A model generated the notes under the pieces. That model was not told the DNA's origin, searched no databases, and saw only the letters and a list, made by a program, of their open reading frames with translations. DNA of 64,000 bases from the NCBI GenBank assembly GCA_006844705.1, contig SPJS01000060.1:124001-188000 (forward strand). The letters run 5' to 3'. Position 1 is the stretch's first letter. Each line of letters begins with the position of its first letter. The position numbers and the translations under genes were made by a program. Shown here piece after piece: positions 1-8,511 of the stretch. Origin of the DNA: Methylococcaceae bacterium. Its GTDB lineage: Bacteria > Pseudomonadota > Gammaproteobacteria > Methylococcales > Methylomonadaceae.

Positions 1-414
1 CATGGACAATATCAGTTCAAACGGATGAAAACGTACTGCGGTAGTCACATCAACTTCATTATCACAATGATGCACCCGATGCAGTCGCCATAACCACGGC
101 CACAGATGACTGGCGACATGTTGCCAGTAAATGGCCAGGTCCATAATCAACAAAGTCGCGATAAACACGACCCAGTCAGGAGCCTCAAACTGGTTAAACA
201 GGCCCCATTGCATTTGCTGTGCAGTCACTGCACTGATCAACGCCAGCGCACCTATAGACAATTTCATTACAAGCATATTGAACGCGGCAAGGCCGATATT
301 GACGGGCCAGCGATGCTTACGTTGTGGATGTTGATGACGGGGAATGAGGAATTCCAGAAGACACATTAATGCGAAAATACCCAGTGCAAAGCCAAGACGA
401 ACCATCATTTCCAT
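1..414 (-). CDS. Sterol desaturase / fatty acid hydroxylase superfamily protein (partial)
   Basis: Open frame of 138 codons that runs off the left edge, so the C-terminal part is missing. The N-terminus is rich in hydrophobic segments (GFALGIFALMCLLEF, then two more helices) and is followed by histidine boxes HVASH and HRVHH. These are the first two of the three histidine clusters that bind the di-iron centre in membrane-bound sterol desaturases and fatty acid hydroxylases. The ATG at 414 is preceded by GAGG at good spacing; in-frame ATGs at 408 and 405 are alternatives, and the one at 408 forms an ATGA overlap with the stop of the upstream glycosyltransferase, so the two are probably translationally coupled. 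The substrate (sterol, hopanoid, fatty acid or carotenoid) cannot be told from this fragment. Confidence 0.85.
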   Translation of the reverse strand, partial: MEMMVRLGFALGIFALMCLLEFLIPRHQHPQRKHRWPVNIGLAAFNMLVMKLSIGALALISAVTAQQMQWGLFNQFEAPDWVVFIATLLIMDLAIYWQHVASHLWPWLWRLHRVHHCDNEVDVTTAVRFHPFELILSM

Positions 415-1094
415 AATTTTCCCTCACGATACAGCCGGTTAAGCAATGCCGGATCTTGCCCCAGCGCATAGCGAATTCTTAATGACCACATTAACAAAAT
501 TGTGTTGAAAGCACCAAACTTGTCCCAACGTCTGCCGGAGCTGACTACTTTGCTTTTTGCCAGTGCAGGCCATCCGCTGTGTTGTTTCAGTCGTTTACTG
601 ATTGCGATATCTTCCATTAATTCAATCTCGGGGAAACCACCGACGTGTTCAAACACAGAGCACTTGCAAAACATGACCTGATCGCCTGTCGCCAGCCAGG
701 TCAGACGTGAGCGAATATTCATCATCAATGAAATGACGGGCAGCATGGCATGCTGACCCCGCAGCTCGATAGGGCAACGCCCCCAGTTATGCGTTTGCAG
801 GGCGCGTTCGATATCATATAAGATTTGTTGTGGTAAAAACGTATCCGCATGCAGAAAAATCAGTATTTCTCCACGTGCATGTTGCGCGCCCTGGTTCATT
901 TGAATGGCTCTTCCCGGTCGGGTGGATAGTAGTTTATCAACTAAAGGAGAAGCCCATGCAGTGGTTTGATCAACACTGCCACCATCGACCACAATCAATT
1001 CACAGAGCGGTCGAAAGCCTTGCAACGATGAAAGGGTGCTGGCGATGCTGGCTGCTTCGTTTAATACCGGAATAATAATGGAAAACCGGGTCAC
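405..1094 (-). CDS. Family 2 glycosyltransferase, TIGR04283 type
   Basis: A 229-residue GT-A fold glycosyltransferase. The N-terminus has the GT2 signature [11 protein letters not shown], followed by [11 protein letters not shown] (nucleotide-sugar binding) and the DxD-like HADTFLP. The later [18 protein letters not shown] matches the acceptor/ED motif region. The size and the GDQVMFCK segment resemble the TIGR04283 group, which is often linked to arsenosugar or radical-SAM associated loci; that specific role is not shown here. Its start overlaps the end of the helicase remnant upstream by 4 bases, and its end overlaps the hydroxylase gene, so the three form a tightly packed minus-strand unit. 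Confidence 0.85.
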   Translation of the reverse strand: MTRFSIIIPVLNEAASIASTLSSLQGFRPLCELIVVDGGSVDQTTAWASPLVDKLLSTRPGRAIQMNQGAQHARGEILIFLHADTFLPQQILYDIERALQTHNWGRCPIELRGQHAMLPVISLMMNIRSRLTWLATGDQVMFCKCSVFEHVGGFPEIELMEDIAISKRLKQHSGWPALAKSKVVSSGRRWDKFGAFNTILLMWSLRIRYALGQDPALLNRLYREGKLWK

Positions 1095-1623
1095 AGTCCG
1101 CTGATAGGTTGAAACAGCTCGGTGAGATCGTCTGCGGTAAGGAGTAATGCCTCTTCTTTTTTCCCGCCTTTGTAAAAGTTATCAGCACGCGCCTGTTTTT
1201 TTTGCTGCATGGCCATAATTTTTTCTTCCACGCTGTCTTCCGTGATTAGTTCGTAGACAAATACCCCTTTATCCTGGCCGATACGGTGTGCACGGTCGGC
1301 AGCCTGGTTTTCAACTGCCGGATTCCACCACGGGTCGAAAATAATCACAGTATCGGCTTCGGTTAATAAGCAATAAATTCTTGACGGATATCAAGCTCTG
1401 AATTCTGCTCATATAGATTGCTAAACCAGTCAATAAATTGCTCGTAACTGTGCTTACCGTAGCCCTGAACATGGGATTTCAGCACAATTAAACTCGAGTT
1501 TTGAGTATCAAAAGTTACAAAATCCACGTATTGTTTGTCGTAATAATCCAGGCCACGAGTATAAGTGGATGAGCCTAATTCCTTACGTAGCAATGATGTG
1601 CTGATGGTGACGACGTTTTTCAA
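1091..1623 (-). pseudogene. Remnant of SNF2/SWIM-type helicase (internal deletion)
   Basis: Two pieces of one helicase gene are fused out of frame. The first 85 codons from the ATG at 1623 (MKNVVTISTSLLRKEL..., GLDYYDKQYV) look like the N-terminus of SWIM-zinc-finger SNF2 helicases and end at a TAA at 1363-1365. From about 1369 down to 1091 another frame reads [20 protein letters not shown] and [10 protein letters not shown], which is motif V/VI and the C-terminus of SNF2 ATPases, ending [10 protein letters not shown]. Everything between, including the Walker A and DExx motifs (normally several hundred residues), is absent. The junction lies near 1366-1372. The C-terminal piece alone could be translated from a GTG at 1348 but cannot be an ATPase. 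Its end overlaps the glycosyltransferase start by 4 bases, as an intact operon partner would. Confidence 0.8.
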
Positions 1624-1775
1624 TTTAACGATAGCGAGGATTAAAAAGAAGTATTGTAAACATTTTTCGATTTTGAATTAGACTGATTTTTTTTAAAACC
1701 AAAATACAAAAAATCCTGGCAATTTATTGATGCTATAGTTAAAATGATCGGCTATCTACATCAACGCACCTGAAT

Positions 1776-1862
1776 GCCTCGGTGGCGAAATTGGTAGACG
1801 CAAGGGACTTAAAATCCCTCGGTGGCAACACCGTGCCAGTTCGATTCTGGCCCGAGGCACCA
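1776..1862 (+). tRNA. tRNA-Leu (UAA)
   Basis: Class II tRNA of 87 nt. The acceptor stem GCCTCGG (1776-1782) pairs with CCGAGGC (1852-1858), followed by discriminator A and an encoded CCA. The anticodon stem AGGGA/TCCCT closes the loop CTTAAAA, giving anticodon TAA at 1810-1812. There is an extra variable arm (CGGTGGCAACACCG) typical of tRNA-Leu, and a T arm with GTTCGATTC. It stands alone, with the transposase gene oriented towards it downstream. Confidence 0.97.
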
Positions 1863-1924
1863 TTTATATTCAATTGCTTACAGCTTCTTAGACGTTCTCT
1901 TTTTCAGAATAACCGGGAATAACC

Positions 1925-2708
1925 GGGGTCAGATACAAGTTAATCCTGAATCTTTTTTTTCCGCCACCCAACTGGACGACCAGCTTTATTCGGTTTTACC
2001 CGTCGTCCAGTTAACTGCTCAATGTCATCCTTAAAACGATCATGGCCTATTGCCATCCCTGTATTTACACCTACCCTAATTTCATCAAGTAAGTTGTCTT
2101 CTACATGATAAGCACATAATGCACGATAATTTTCCATGCGCTCAACCTCACTCAGCCCTAGCTTTAGATATTCAGCATGTGGCGTGCACAACTCAGACAA
2201 CTTTCCTAATGCATTGATTTGATAGCTAGACCATTTATATTCACCTGGGTCTGTCACCATATTCGCTCGCACTGGATTTAATTCGATATACCGATAAACA
2301 CTTATCAGATAATTTTCCGCTTCAATTAAACATGATTTATATCGACCTTCCCAAAGAGTACCACTACGCTTGTACTGGCGATTAAAATATTGAACATAAC
2401 GCCGACCAATCGATTGCATCATTTTACTGATAGCCCCATCCTCTAAAGGAGTACAAAGTATATGAATATGGTTTGTCATTAATACCCAAGCATGAATTGC
2501 TACAGAATATTTCTTTGCATATTCCTTAAGCCAACCTGTGTAAGCTATATAATCTTCCAATGCGCCAAAACAAACTTGGCGATTATTTCCTCGCTGGATT
2601 AAATGAACGGGTATACCTGACGGTGATATTCTAGGAAGTCGTGCCATTTTCATTGAACTTTAAATTTAAGAACAATGAAAGTATATCACTTAATTCGTAT
2701 CTGACCCC
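1925..2708. mobile_element. REP-associated (Y1) transposase element with inverted GGGGTCAGATAC ends
   Basis: The transposase gene lies between GGGGTCAGATACAA (1925-1938) and the inverted copy TTCGTATCTGACCCC (2694-2708). A short direct repeat AATAACCGGG precedes the left copy, and a run of CCTATTATTT-like units with another TGACCCCTATTATT follows the right one (2704-2752). IS200/IS605-like and RAYT elements do not have classical terminal inverted repeats, so these motifs are better read as the recognition sequences this protein family acts on. A partial copy, GGTCAGATACAAAT, is at 5825-5838. The boundaries are inferred from the motifs only. Confidence 0.6.
1940..2653 (-). CDS. REP-associated tyrosine transposase (Y1_Tnp / RAYT family)
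   Basis: A 237-residue protein with the Y1 HUH-nuclease core. It starts ARLPRISPSGIPVHLIQRGN, carries the metal-binding HUH motif as MTNHIHILCTPL, and has the RYVQYFNRQYKRSGTLWEGRYKS segment; the tyrosine in NYLISVYRYIELNPVRA is the likely nucleophile. The C-terminal extension is basic (GRPVGWRKKK). Such proteins nick single-stranded DNA at REP palindromes and are usually domesticated single-copy genes. The ORF is intact. An ATG two codons inside (2647) is an alternative start. It lies between tRNA-Leu and the polysaccharide acylation genes and may have arrived with the flanking repeats. Confidence 0.9.
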   Translation of the reverse strand: MKMARLPRISPSGIPVHLIQRGNNRQVCFGALEDYIAYTGWLKEYAKKYSVAIHAWVLMTNHIHILCTPLEDGAISKMMQSIGRRYVQYFNRQYKRSGTLWEGRYKSCLIEAENYLISVYRYIELNPVRANMVTDPGEYKWSSYQINALGKLSELCTPHAEYLKLGLSEVERMENYRALCAYHVEDNLLDEIRVGVNTGMAIGHDRFKDDIEQLTGRRVKPNKAGRPVGWRKKKIQD

Positions 2709-2839
2709 TATTATTTCCTATTATTTATTATTTGCTTGACCCCTATTATTTGTTTAAGCCGCAACATCTATTTTCAAATGCTCCCAAGTTAGCTGAGGCT
2801 TATGTGTGAGTGATCAGGTAATCTAATCGAGTGATCTCG

Positions 2840-3763
2840 TTAATTTCGACCACAAACTGAGCCTCGCTGATTCACCAGATCATCGAAAATTATTTTCGCA
2901 AACAATTTATTTGCATGATACGGATCATTAAACATGCCGTAATCACTATTATATGAAGCACTCAAGCAGATAACTGTCTCCGGTTGAGATTGCAAGAAGC
3001 TTAGATAAGCATCCCATATGTCAGGCATGCCAGCCGAATAAATATCGACTACCCCATTATATACGGGAGGCGAGACGATTTTAAATTTTATTCCATTTTC
3101 TCTAAGCCGCTCAAACACTTCCTTATAAGACTGCATTTGCTTATTCGGCATTTCCCATACTAATGTTTTCTTCTTCGCATGAGCAAGCCAAAATTTCCAC
3201 GCCTCTTCTTTTGATCCCTTCTGCTTTTGAGTTTTTAATACAATTCCTGTAAAGTCAAAAATCAGGTTCGCCATAGAGGAACGAAAAACCAGTGTATTGG
3301 TTAGATAAACAAAGTTATTATCGAGTATGGATTCTGCTTCGTTCAGTCTATTTACCCGCCTATCGACAAAGAGTCGTATTGGTAAAACAATCATGATTTC
3401 ATCAATACTATTTTTACCACGTTTTTCAATAAGCCTGTCAACAAAACCGACTATTTCTTTAGGTTGCGCACCACCCATCGATAAGTTTATCCATCTACTC
3501 TCATCGACCTCTTTAATTACATCCTCTGTAAACACATTGCCTCGACTATCGCCGATAATAAATGACCGTTTGTCTGTTTGCCCAAGAAGTGACAATTTCA
3601 AGAGAGCCTCATTATATGACTTAGCAAATTGAAAGTGACTCCTGCTCTTACCTAAAGGCTGATATTTATAAAATGGATCATAGAAAAAGTTCAACGCACT
3701 CACAAATACGAAATAAGTTGCAACAGTACTGAGAAACCATGATAAGAATATACGGGAATTCAT
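2840..3763 (-). CDS. SGNH/AlgX-like partner of MBOAT acyltransferase
   Basis: About 307 residues with an N-terminal membrane anchor (MNSRIFLSWFLSTVATYFVF), then the block FIIGDSRGNVF, which is SGNH block I with Ser in GDSR. Near the end NDPYHANKLFAKII supplies the D-x-x-H catalytic Asp/His pair. The start at 3763 is chosen over an ATG-like codon 16 residues upstream because GGGAGA precedes it at normal spacing and the membrane segment then begins directly. It lies 13 bases after the MBOAT gene. In such pairs the MBOAT protein passes acyl groups across the membrane and the SGNH protein transfers them to a periplasmic or exported polysaccharide. The polymer is not identified here. Confidence 0.75.
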   Translation of the reverse strand: MNSRIFLSWFLSTVATYFVFVSALNFFYDPFYKYQPLGKSRSHFQFAKSYNEALLKLSLLGQTDKRSFIIGDSRGNVFTEDVIKEVDESRWINLSMGGAQPKEIVGFVDRLIEKRGKNSIDEIMIVLPIRLFVDRRVNRLNEAESILDNNFVYLTNTLVFRSSMANLIFDFTGIVLKTQKQKGSKEEAWKFWLAHAKKKTLVWEMPNKQMQSYKEVFERLRENGIKFKIVSPPVYNGVVDIYSAGMPDIWDAYLSFLQSQPETVICLSASYNSDYGMFNDPYHANKLFAKIIFDDLVNQRGSVCGRN

Positions 3764-3776
3764 TGCCAATTTCTCC

Positions 3777-5312
3777 CTAAAACTGGAAATACATAAATTC
3801 AGTTGCACCATTCAACATGCTCAGAACCACAACGAACAATAGTGCTGTAGTGACGGCAGATATCCTTGACAATGCATTTCTCTGAATTCGGAAAATAGAT
3901 TTTACATCTTGTAAATAAGCTGAAAGCTGTTGGCTATTCGGCAAAAACAAAGCAATTACAAATGAAGCAAATATCAGAGGGATACCGCTGAACGCCCAAT
4001 CCTGAATTTCAAGCACATAATCCCCACCAACCAGAGTTGACAAATATGTTGATTCTAAATTCTGAACACCGAGCATATTTACTAAAATAACTGGCAAACC
4101 TATGTCATTTAGTGCGAACATCGAAGACCAAATACCAACAACACCTTCGAATGTTGTTGCGCGAAATGGCACCCATGCCAGAACTACGACAAAAAACGTT
4201 ATCATCCAGGCAAACAGCTTTTTATCAAATATTTTAAACAAGCCCTTAACTAAACTAAACTGGTGATATATATTATTAATTACCAAAAACAACCCATGCA
4301 AACATCCCCAAATCACAAAGCCCCAACCAGCTCCATGCCAAATACCACCCATTAACATAGTCAGAAACAGGTTTCTATATCTGATTATACCTCCTCGACG
4401 ATTACCACCTAGGCTGATATATAAATAATCACGCAAAAATCGGGATAACGTAATATGCCAACGACGCCAAAAATCAATAATACTTGTAGATTTATATGGT
4501 GAATTGAAATTTAAAGGCAAATTAATACCAAACATTTTGGCCAACCCGATCGCCATATCAGAATAACCACTAAAATCGAAATACAATTGAAAGCTATATG
4601 CGAGAGTACCAAGCCATGCCTCGATCATCGTAATCTGCATGCCTTCATCAGCAGCATTAAAAATTGGTGATGCATATAAGGATAAATTATCAGCAATCAC
4701 AACTTTCTTAAATAAGCCACATACAAAGATAAAGACACCAATTGACAAACTATTTATTAACTGCTCCCGAGCTTTATTTTGTTTAAACTGAGGCATCATC
4801 TCTGCATGATGAACAATTGGGCCCGCTATTAATTGCGGGAAAAAAGAAACAAACAAACAATAATCGAGGAAGCTATAACTAGTTTTCTCTTTATAGCTAT
4901 CCATGATGTAGGCTATTTGCTGAAAGGTATAAAATGATATACCAATTGGTAAAAGCACATCTAAATGAAAGGTTGAATCAACCACTAATTCAAGCTGATC
5001 TAAAAAGAAATTTGTATACTTAAAATAACCAAGCAACAGCAAATTAAAGACTATCCCTGCAGTCACAAGAAGTCTCTTAGCCTTATCACTGCACTCTCTA
5101 TTCGATATAGCTGTACCTAAAGAGAAGTTAACAAGGATAGAGACTATCAAAAGTATTAAATATGGAGGATTCCAGTAGGCATAAAAAAAGAACGATGAAA
5201 CAACCAGTACAAATACTGAAACTCTAAACCCAAAATAAACCCTACTTAAATAAAACAAAACCAACACTATTGGCAAAAACAGCGTTATAAATTCGAAAGA
5301 ATTAAAAAGCAT
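3777..5312 (-). CDS. MBOAT family O-acyltransferase (AlgI-like)
   Basis: A 511-residue polytopic membrane protein with about ten or more hydrophobic helices. Diagnostic blocks are PIGISFYTFQQIAYIMDSY, FDFSGYSDMAIGLAKMFG, FWRRWHITLSRFLRDYLY (first conserved His region) and MGGIWHGAGWGFVIWG with the invariant His. This matches AlgI/DltB-type acyltransferases that acetylate alginate, teichoic acid or other glycans. GAGG lies before the ATG at 5312. It is followed by the SGNH partner. Codon use looks more A/T-rich than in the core genes of the window, consistent with a transferred surface-polysaccharide gene pair; no other polymer genes are adjacent. Confidence 0.92.
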   Translation of the reverse strand: MLFNSFEFITLFLPIVLVLFYLSRVYFGFRVSVFVLVVSSFFFYAYWNPPYLILLIVSILVNFSLGTAISNRECSDKAKRLLVTAGIVFNLLLLGYFKYTNFFLDQLELVVDSTFHLDVLLPIGISFYTFQQIAYIMDSYKEKTSYSFLDYCLFVSFFPQLIAGPIVHHAEMMPQFKQNKAREQLINSLSIGVFIFVCGLFKKVVIADNLSLYASPIFNAADEGMQITMIEAWLGTLAYSFQLYFDFSGYSDMAIGLAKMFGINLPLNFNSPYKSTSIIDFWRRWHITLSRFLRDYLYISLGGNRRGGIIRYRNLFLTMLMGGIWHGAGWGFVIWGCLHGLFLVINNIYHQFSLVKGLFKIFDKKLFAWMITFFVVVLAWVPFRATTFEGVVGIWSSMFALNDIGLPVILVNMLGVQNLESTYLSTLVGGDYVLEIQDWAFSGIPLIFASFVIALFLPNSQQLSAYLQDVKSIFRIQRNALSRISAVTTALLFVVVLSMLNGATEFMYFQF

Positions 5313-5476
5313 TCCTCAACCTCAATTATTTATTCAACTACACATTACTCTGTAGATAGGCTTCAATCATCAGCCTGAAAAACAGATGCTGGTAAACCTT
5401 CAGAATTCACTAGATTAGCTCCTATCGGTTTTGAAGCCCATGCATATCTCTCTGCAACAGGATTTTACATCTTTCG

Positions 5477-5503
5477 CAGATAGAATAACTTTATTCTATC
5501 CTG
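5477..5503. repeat. Palindrome, 10-base arms
   Basis: GATAGAATAA and TTATTCTATC are separated by only CT, and the stem extends outward as GCAG/CTGC with one unpaired base. Neither side has a T-run suited to a terminator for a neighbouring gene. It could be a REP-like hairpin or a protein-binding site. Confidence 0.6.
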
Positions 5504-5604
5504 CAATTACTGCCTTAGCCTAGTGTCAGGTTCTATCATTGCTTTCAATTTCAAACCTCTTCAGCTCAGAATTATCTCTCTCGAGCCACTCGTTCAGTAC
5601 CTAC

Positions 5605-5654
5605 ATGTTCAAATTCGATTACAACACTATTATGTTCAAATTCGATTACAACAC
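5605..5654. repeat. Two tandem copies of a 23-base direct repeat
   Basis: The sequence ATGTTCAAATTCGATTACAA followed by CAC occurs at 5605-5627 and again at 5632-5654, with a 4-base spacer. Only two copies exist, so it is a small tandem duplication and not a CRISPR array. Confidence 0.85.
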
Positions 5655-5962
5655 AAAATAATTAAGGTGTGCGGCCGAGCAAGGTCGATAATTCCAGAGG
5701 GTGAGAGTCCCGCTTTGGCAAGGTAGGTCTGTAACGGTAGGTGTCAACATGCTTTTCGCCTGATTCTTTCATTTAAGCAGCCTTTTTCACAGCAAAGAAT
5801 TGGGGTCATGAAATTGAATAATGTGGTCAGATACAAATAAAACCTATGCTTTAAATTCTGCTTGCAGAATAACTTTATAAGCATCATGAGTTATACAGTA
5901 AAAGTTCAATAAATACTTGACAGCATGGTTCTTTCACTCCAGTCTAATACAATTGATAAATA

Positions 5963-5985
5963 GATATGTTATATCATTACATTTA
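5963..5985 (+). promoter_or_regulatory. Zur-like zinc operator
   Basis: Left half GATATGTTATA and right half ATTACATTTA, separated by two bases, form an imperfect palindrome. It agrees with the enterobacterial-type Zur box (core GTTATA...TATAAC with ATTTC-like ends, from memory) at 18 of 22 defined positions. It ends about 10 bases before the start codon of a COG0523 GTPase, a family known to be Zur-regulated in many bacteria, and overlaps the region where promoter and ribosome site must lie. Repression by Zn-loaded Zur is inferred. Confidence 0.65.
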
Positions 5986-5994
5986 GGAGTAAGT

Positions 5995-7341
5995 ATGCCC
6001 AATAGTATTCCCGTTACGGTGCTCACTGGTTTTCTTGGTAGTGGCAAGACCACGCTACTTAATCGCATTTTGTCGGAAGAACATGGTCTACGCATTGCTG
6101 TGATCGAAAACGAATTCGGAGAAATTGGTATTGACCAGGATCTGGTGATCAATGCGGACGAAGAAGTTTTCGAAATGAACAATGGTTGCATTTGTTGCAC
6201 GGTTCGTGGCGATTTAATCCGGATACTGGGCGAATTGGCCGAGCGTAAAGACAAGTTCGACCGCGTCATTTTAGAAACGACTGGCATGGCAGACCCTGGT
6301 CCGGTCGCACAAACATTTTTTGTTGATGAAAAAATTAGTGAACAGTACGAGCTCGATGGCATTATCACGCTGGTGGATGCGAAGCATGTCAACAAACACT
6401 TGGATGACAGTACCGATGAAGTCATGGCGCAGGTTGCTTTCGCGGATCGTATCATACTAAACAAGGCTGACCTGATAACTGAAGATGACATGACAAGCCT
6501 GAAAAAGCGCTTACAAGAAATCAATCAAATGGCGGGGTTTTATTCGGCGACCATGGCCAATGCGCCCATTGCAGAACTGCTGGACATTGGTGGTTTTAAT
6601 TTGGAACGTGCTGTGGATATGAAACCTGGTTTCCTGGAACCAGAATATCCCTTTGAATGGGGGGGAATCTGGCCGTTACCCGCAGGGCATTATCGCTTTC
6701 AGCTGGCAAACGGTCCCGACCCAGATATGGCCATTCTTTTGGCTGATGTCAGTGATGTGTCTGAATCTGCAGTATTGACCCAGGCGGAAAGCGTGTTTGT
6801 TGAATTTTCCAAAACAGCTGATTTACTTTCCCATGGGCAAACGATTGCACAAACCGGGAAATGTTATCGATTACAGCTGGAGGGTCAGGAAATGTATGAA
6901 TTCAATTTTGACACTGAAGCGCCTCAGGAAATTGCAGTTTTTTCCCAGCACACGCCGGAAGAATTCAAAATGAAGTTGTTGAATCAGGACGATACAGAGT
7001 GTCACCCGCTAGCAGAACATTATTTCAATGCGGGGCATGAGCATGACGATGCGGTGTCATCCGTTGCCATTGAACTCCCCGGGTTGCTTGACATGGATAA
7101 AATAAACGCCTGGCTTAGCCAGTTTTTACAGGAAAAAGGGGTTGACATCTATCGCATGAAAGGAGTGGTGGGTGTAAAAGGCGAAAGCTGCCAAATTGTG
7201 TTTCAGGGGGTTCATATGATTTTTGGTAGCCAGGTAGGTAAACCCTGGGGCGATCAACAACCGGTAAACCGAATGGTCTTTATAGGAAAGGAGTTGGATG
7301 AACGCTTTATTAAAAGTTCTTTGAAACGTTGTTTGCATTAA
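5995..7341 (+). CDS. CobW/COG0523 family GTPase, likely zinc metallochaperone
   Basis: About 448 residues. The P-loop GFLGSGKTT is at residues 12-20, the switch region is [14 protein letters not shown], and the invariant metal-binding CICC lies at 65-68. Further on are [11 protein letters not shown] (Walker B region) and NKADL (base recognition). The C-terminal half has the CobW_C type domain plus an acidic/His stretch ([11 protein letters not shown]) suitable for metal binding. The ATG at 5995 is chosen because TAGGAG precedes it; an in-frame codon at 5917 lies upstream of the Zur-like box and is unlikely. COG0523 proteins deliver or allocate metals using GTP; with the operator at 5963-5985, zinc supply under starvation is the best guess. 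Confidence 0.93.
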   Translation: MPNSIPVTVLTGFLGSGKTTLLNRILSEEHGLRIAVIENEFGEIGIDQDLVINADEEVFEMNNGCICCTVRGDLIRILGELAERKDKFDRVILETTGMADPGPVAQTFFVDEKISEQYELDGIITLVDAKHVNKHLDDSTDEVMAQVAFADRIILNKADLITEDDMTSLKKRLQEINQMAGFYSATMANAPIAELLDIGGFNLERAVDMKPGFLEPEYPFEWGGIWPLPAGHYRFQLANGPDPDMAILLADVSDVSESAVLTQAESVFVEFSKTADLLSHGQTIAQTGKCYRLQLEGQEMYEFNFDTEAPQEIAVFSQHTPEEFKMKLLNQDDTECHPLAEHYFNAGHEHDDAVSSVAIELPGLLDMDKINAWLSQFLQEKGVDIYRMKGVVGVKGESCQIVFQGVHMIFGSQVGKPWGDQQPVNRMVFIGKELDERFIKSSLKRCLH

Positions 7342-7394
7342 ATGCCTTGAATTGATGTGATTCCTGTTTCAAGCAAAATAAATGACTTAATCAG

Positions 7395-7832
7395 ATGAAA
7401 GATTTAAAAAATGTTTTTCGTAATGTCGAAAAAAAACTTAAACAATCGAGTTGGTTTGAGGACGACTGGGAAATATATAACCGAGGGGTTTACCTGCAGC
7501 TCTACAAAATGACCTGGTACAATCAAAATCAAGGCGGGATACATTTTGAAACGTATATTGAAGCGCCTCAAATTAAACAAAAAGCGTTTCCGGTTTGTAT
7601 GCACGCAGAGGAAGATTGCCCGGCACAGCCTGAATTTATTCAAAAATTCTTGCAGATAGAGGGCGACCGCATAAGACGCTGGAAGGGATACCAGACCGTC
7701 GGACAGGGATACAGTATTTGCCAACGCACACTACCGCTCAATTTCAAGAACCTGGAACAACGGCTTTTTGAGGAACTTAATCAGCTTCGACAGCTGGAAT
7801 CAGGCGTTGAGCAAGCATTGGCTGAACTTTGA
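7395..7832 (+). CDS. Uncharacterised 145-residue protein
   Basis: I do not recognise a family with confidence. The protein is soluble, with no signal peptide or membrane helix. It has a mixed N-terminal region rich in aromatic residues (SSWFEDDWEIYNRGVYLQLY), a His/Cys patch FPVCMHAEEDCPAQPEF that might bind metal, and a charged helical C-terminus (LEQRLFEELNQLRQLE). It follows the Zur-box GTPase on the same strand after 53 bases and could be co-transcribed, so a link to metal supply is possible but unproven. Confidence 0.6.
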   Translation: MKDLKNVFRNVEKKLKQSSWFEDDWEIYNRGVYLQLYKMTWYNQNQGGIHFETYIEAPQIKQKAFPVCMHAEEDCPAQPEFIQKFLQIEGDRIRRWKGYQTVGQGYSICQRTLPLNFKNLEQRLFEELNQLRQLESGVEQALAEL

Positions 7833-7975
7833 TTTCAAGCAGAGCAAAATAAGTGAGTTAACCATGAGAGCAAAAATGAAAGGAAATCAAACCCCCAGTT
7901 TTTCCTCCACCAGGTAATTTGTAGTTACGGAAGCAACGAAAATTGCTCCGCTGCAAGTGATTGTTATGAGCGGAT

Positions 7976-8383
7976 TCACTGTGCATATGGTGAACCAGCA
8001 TACTGAGGCAAATCATCATAAATTCGATACCAATCCAATTTTGAATCTGTATAAATATGCCATTGAGGTTTCAGTGAAGGAGATTCTGCAAGAGTACCCA
8101 GCATTACAAAAACCATATTATGCTCAGGAACCTCCCCGTAAACAATTGAACTACAATTTTTACAAAAGTAGGAAATAGAATTTTTCCCTTTTTTGAAAGA
8201 AGATAAAAAAGACTTCCCCTTGATCAAAGTAAAATCAAGTTCTTTAACACCTCCCGTTGCTGAGAACGGTGCTCCAGTCCATCGCCTACATTCAGAACAA
8301 TGGCAATACCCCGCGTATATTAAATCGTCGGGAATTATATATTTAACAGAGCCGCATAAGCATCCACCATTTAATGTCTTCGC
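7976..8383 (-). pseudogene. GFA-family (Mss4-like zinc) protein, 5' end damaged; integron cassette
   Basis: From 8368 downward the frame reads GGCLCGSVKYIIPDD, AGYCHCSECRRWTGAPF and FCKNCSS, with PQWHIYTDSKLDWYRIYDDL at the end. That is the whole Gfa-like fold with its Zn-binding cysteines. No ATG, GTG or TTG lies in frame before the conserved core: upstream codons run back to a TGA at 8384-8386. A strong ribosome site (AAGGAGA, 8391-8397) precedes a CTG codon in another frame whose next codons read SED. So an indel plus loss of ATG at the 5' end is likely. A TTG at 8227 could give only the C-terminal 83 residues. Family members are putative aldehyde-glutathione handling proteins, and they are common integron cassettes. 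Confidence 0.75.
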
Positions 8384-8408
8384 TCAGGGTTCTCCTTAAT
8401 CAGATTGA

Positions 8409-8498
8409 GCATAATGCCAAGGGTGACTTGACGACAAAAGCAGAATAAAGCGCAGCGAAACGCCGCTTTTGGCGGTCAAGTTGACCCGCTTGTTAGAA
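8409..8498 (-). repeat. attC-like integron recombination site
   Basis: On the minus strand the site begins TTCTAACAAGCGGGTCAA (R'' side, 8498 downward) and ends GGCATTATGC (R' side, 8409). The arms are imperfectly complementary: CGGGTCAACTTGACCGCC and AAAAGC pair with GCTTTTGTCGTCAAGTCACCC. The size of about 90 bases and the position immediately after one cassette gene and just before the ribosome site of the next are as expected. The R' core has A where G is usual (ATTATGC). Confidence 0.6.
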
Positions 8499-8511
8499 GT
8501 TTTAGCGTGCA

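Larger units (their letters stand above)
5313..5962. other. Long non-coding stretch with small repeats
   Basis: No credible gene. It holds a near-perfect palindrome (5477-5503), a 23-base sequence present twice with a 27-base period (5605-5654), and a GC-richer patch at 5665-5760 (GTGCGGCCGAGC ... GAGGGTGAGAGTCCC) that resembles structured-RNA or intron debris. It also holds GGGGTC (5802) and GGTCAGATACAAAT (5825-5838), fragments of the motif flanking the transposase at 1940-2653. It reads as a landing zone for small mobile sequences between the acylation pair and the GTPase gene. Confidence 0.6.

Noticed and set aside
1091..1623. Helicase as part of a defence system
   Set aside because: The motor core is deleted and no nuclease or other defence gene is adjacent.
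5605..5654. Possible CRISPR-like direct repeats
   Set aside because: Only two copies with a 4-base spacer; no leader, no cas genes.
5665..5760. Possible group II intron 5' fragment (GTGCGGCCGAGC, GAGGGTGAGAGTCCC)
   Set aside because: No reverse transcriptase, no domain V hairpin, and the match is by memory only; kept as a note in the intergenic entry.
7856..7968. Third attC site after the GFA cassette (CATAACA core near 7962-7968)
   Set aside because: A local hairpin AGCAA/TTGCT exists, but the outer arms do not pair and no second core is convincing.
7957..8178. Plus-strand 73-codon open frame
   Set aside because: It is antisense to the clearly recognisable GFA-family protein and shows no features of its own.
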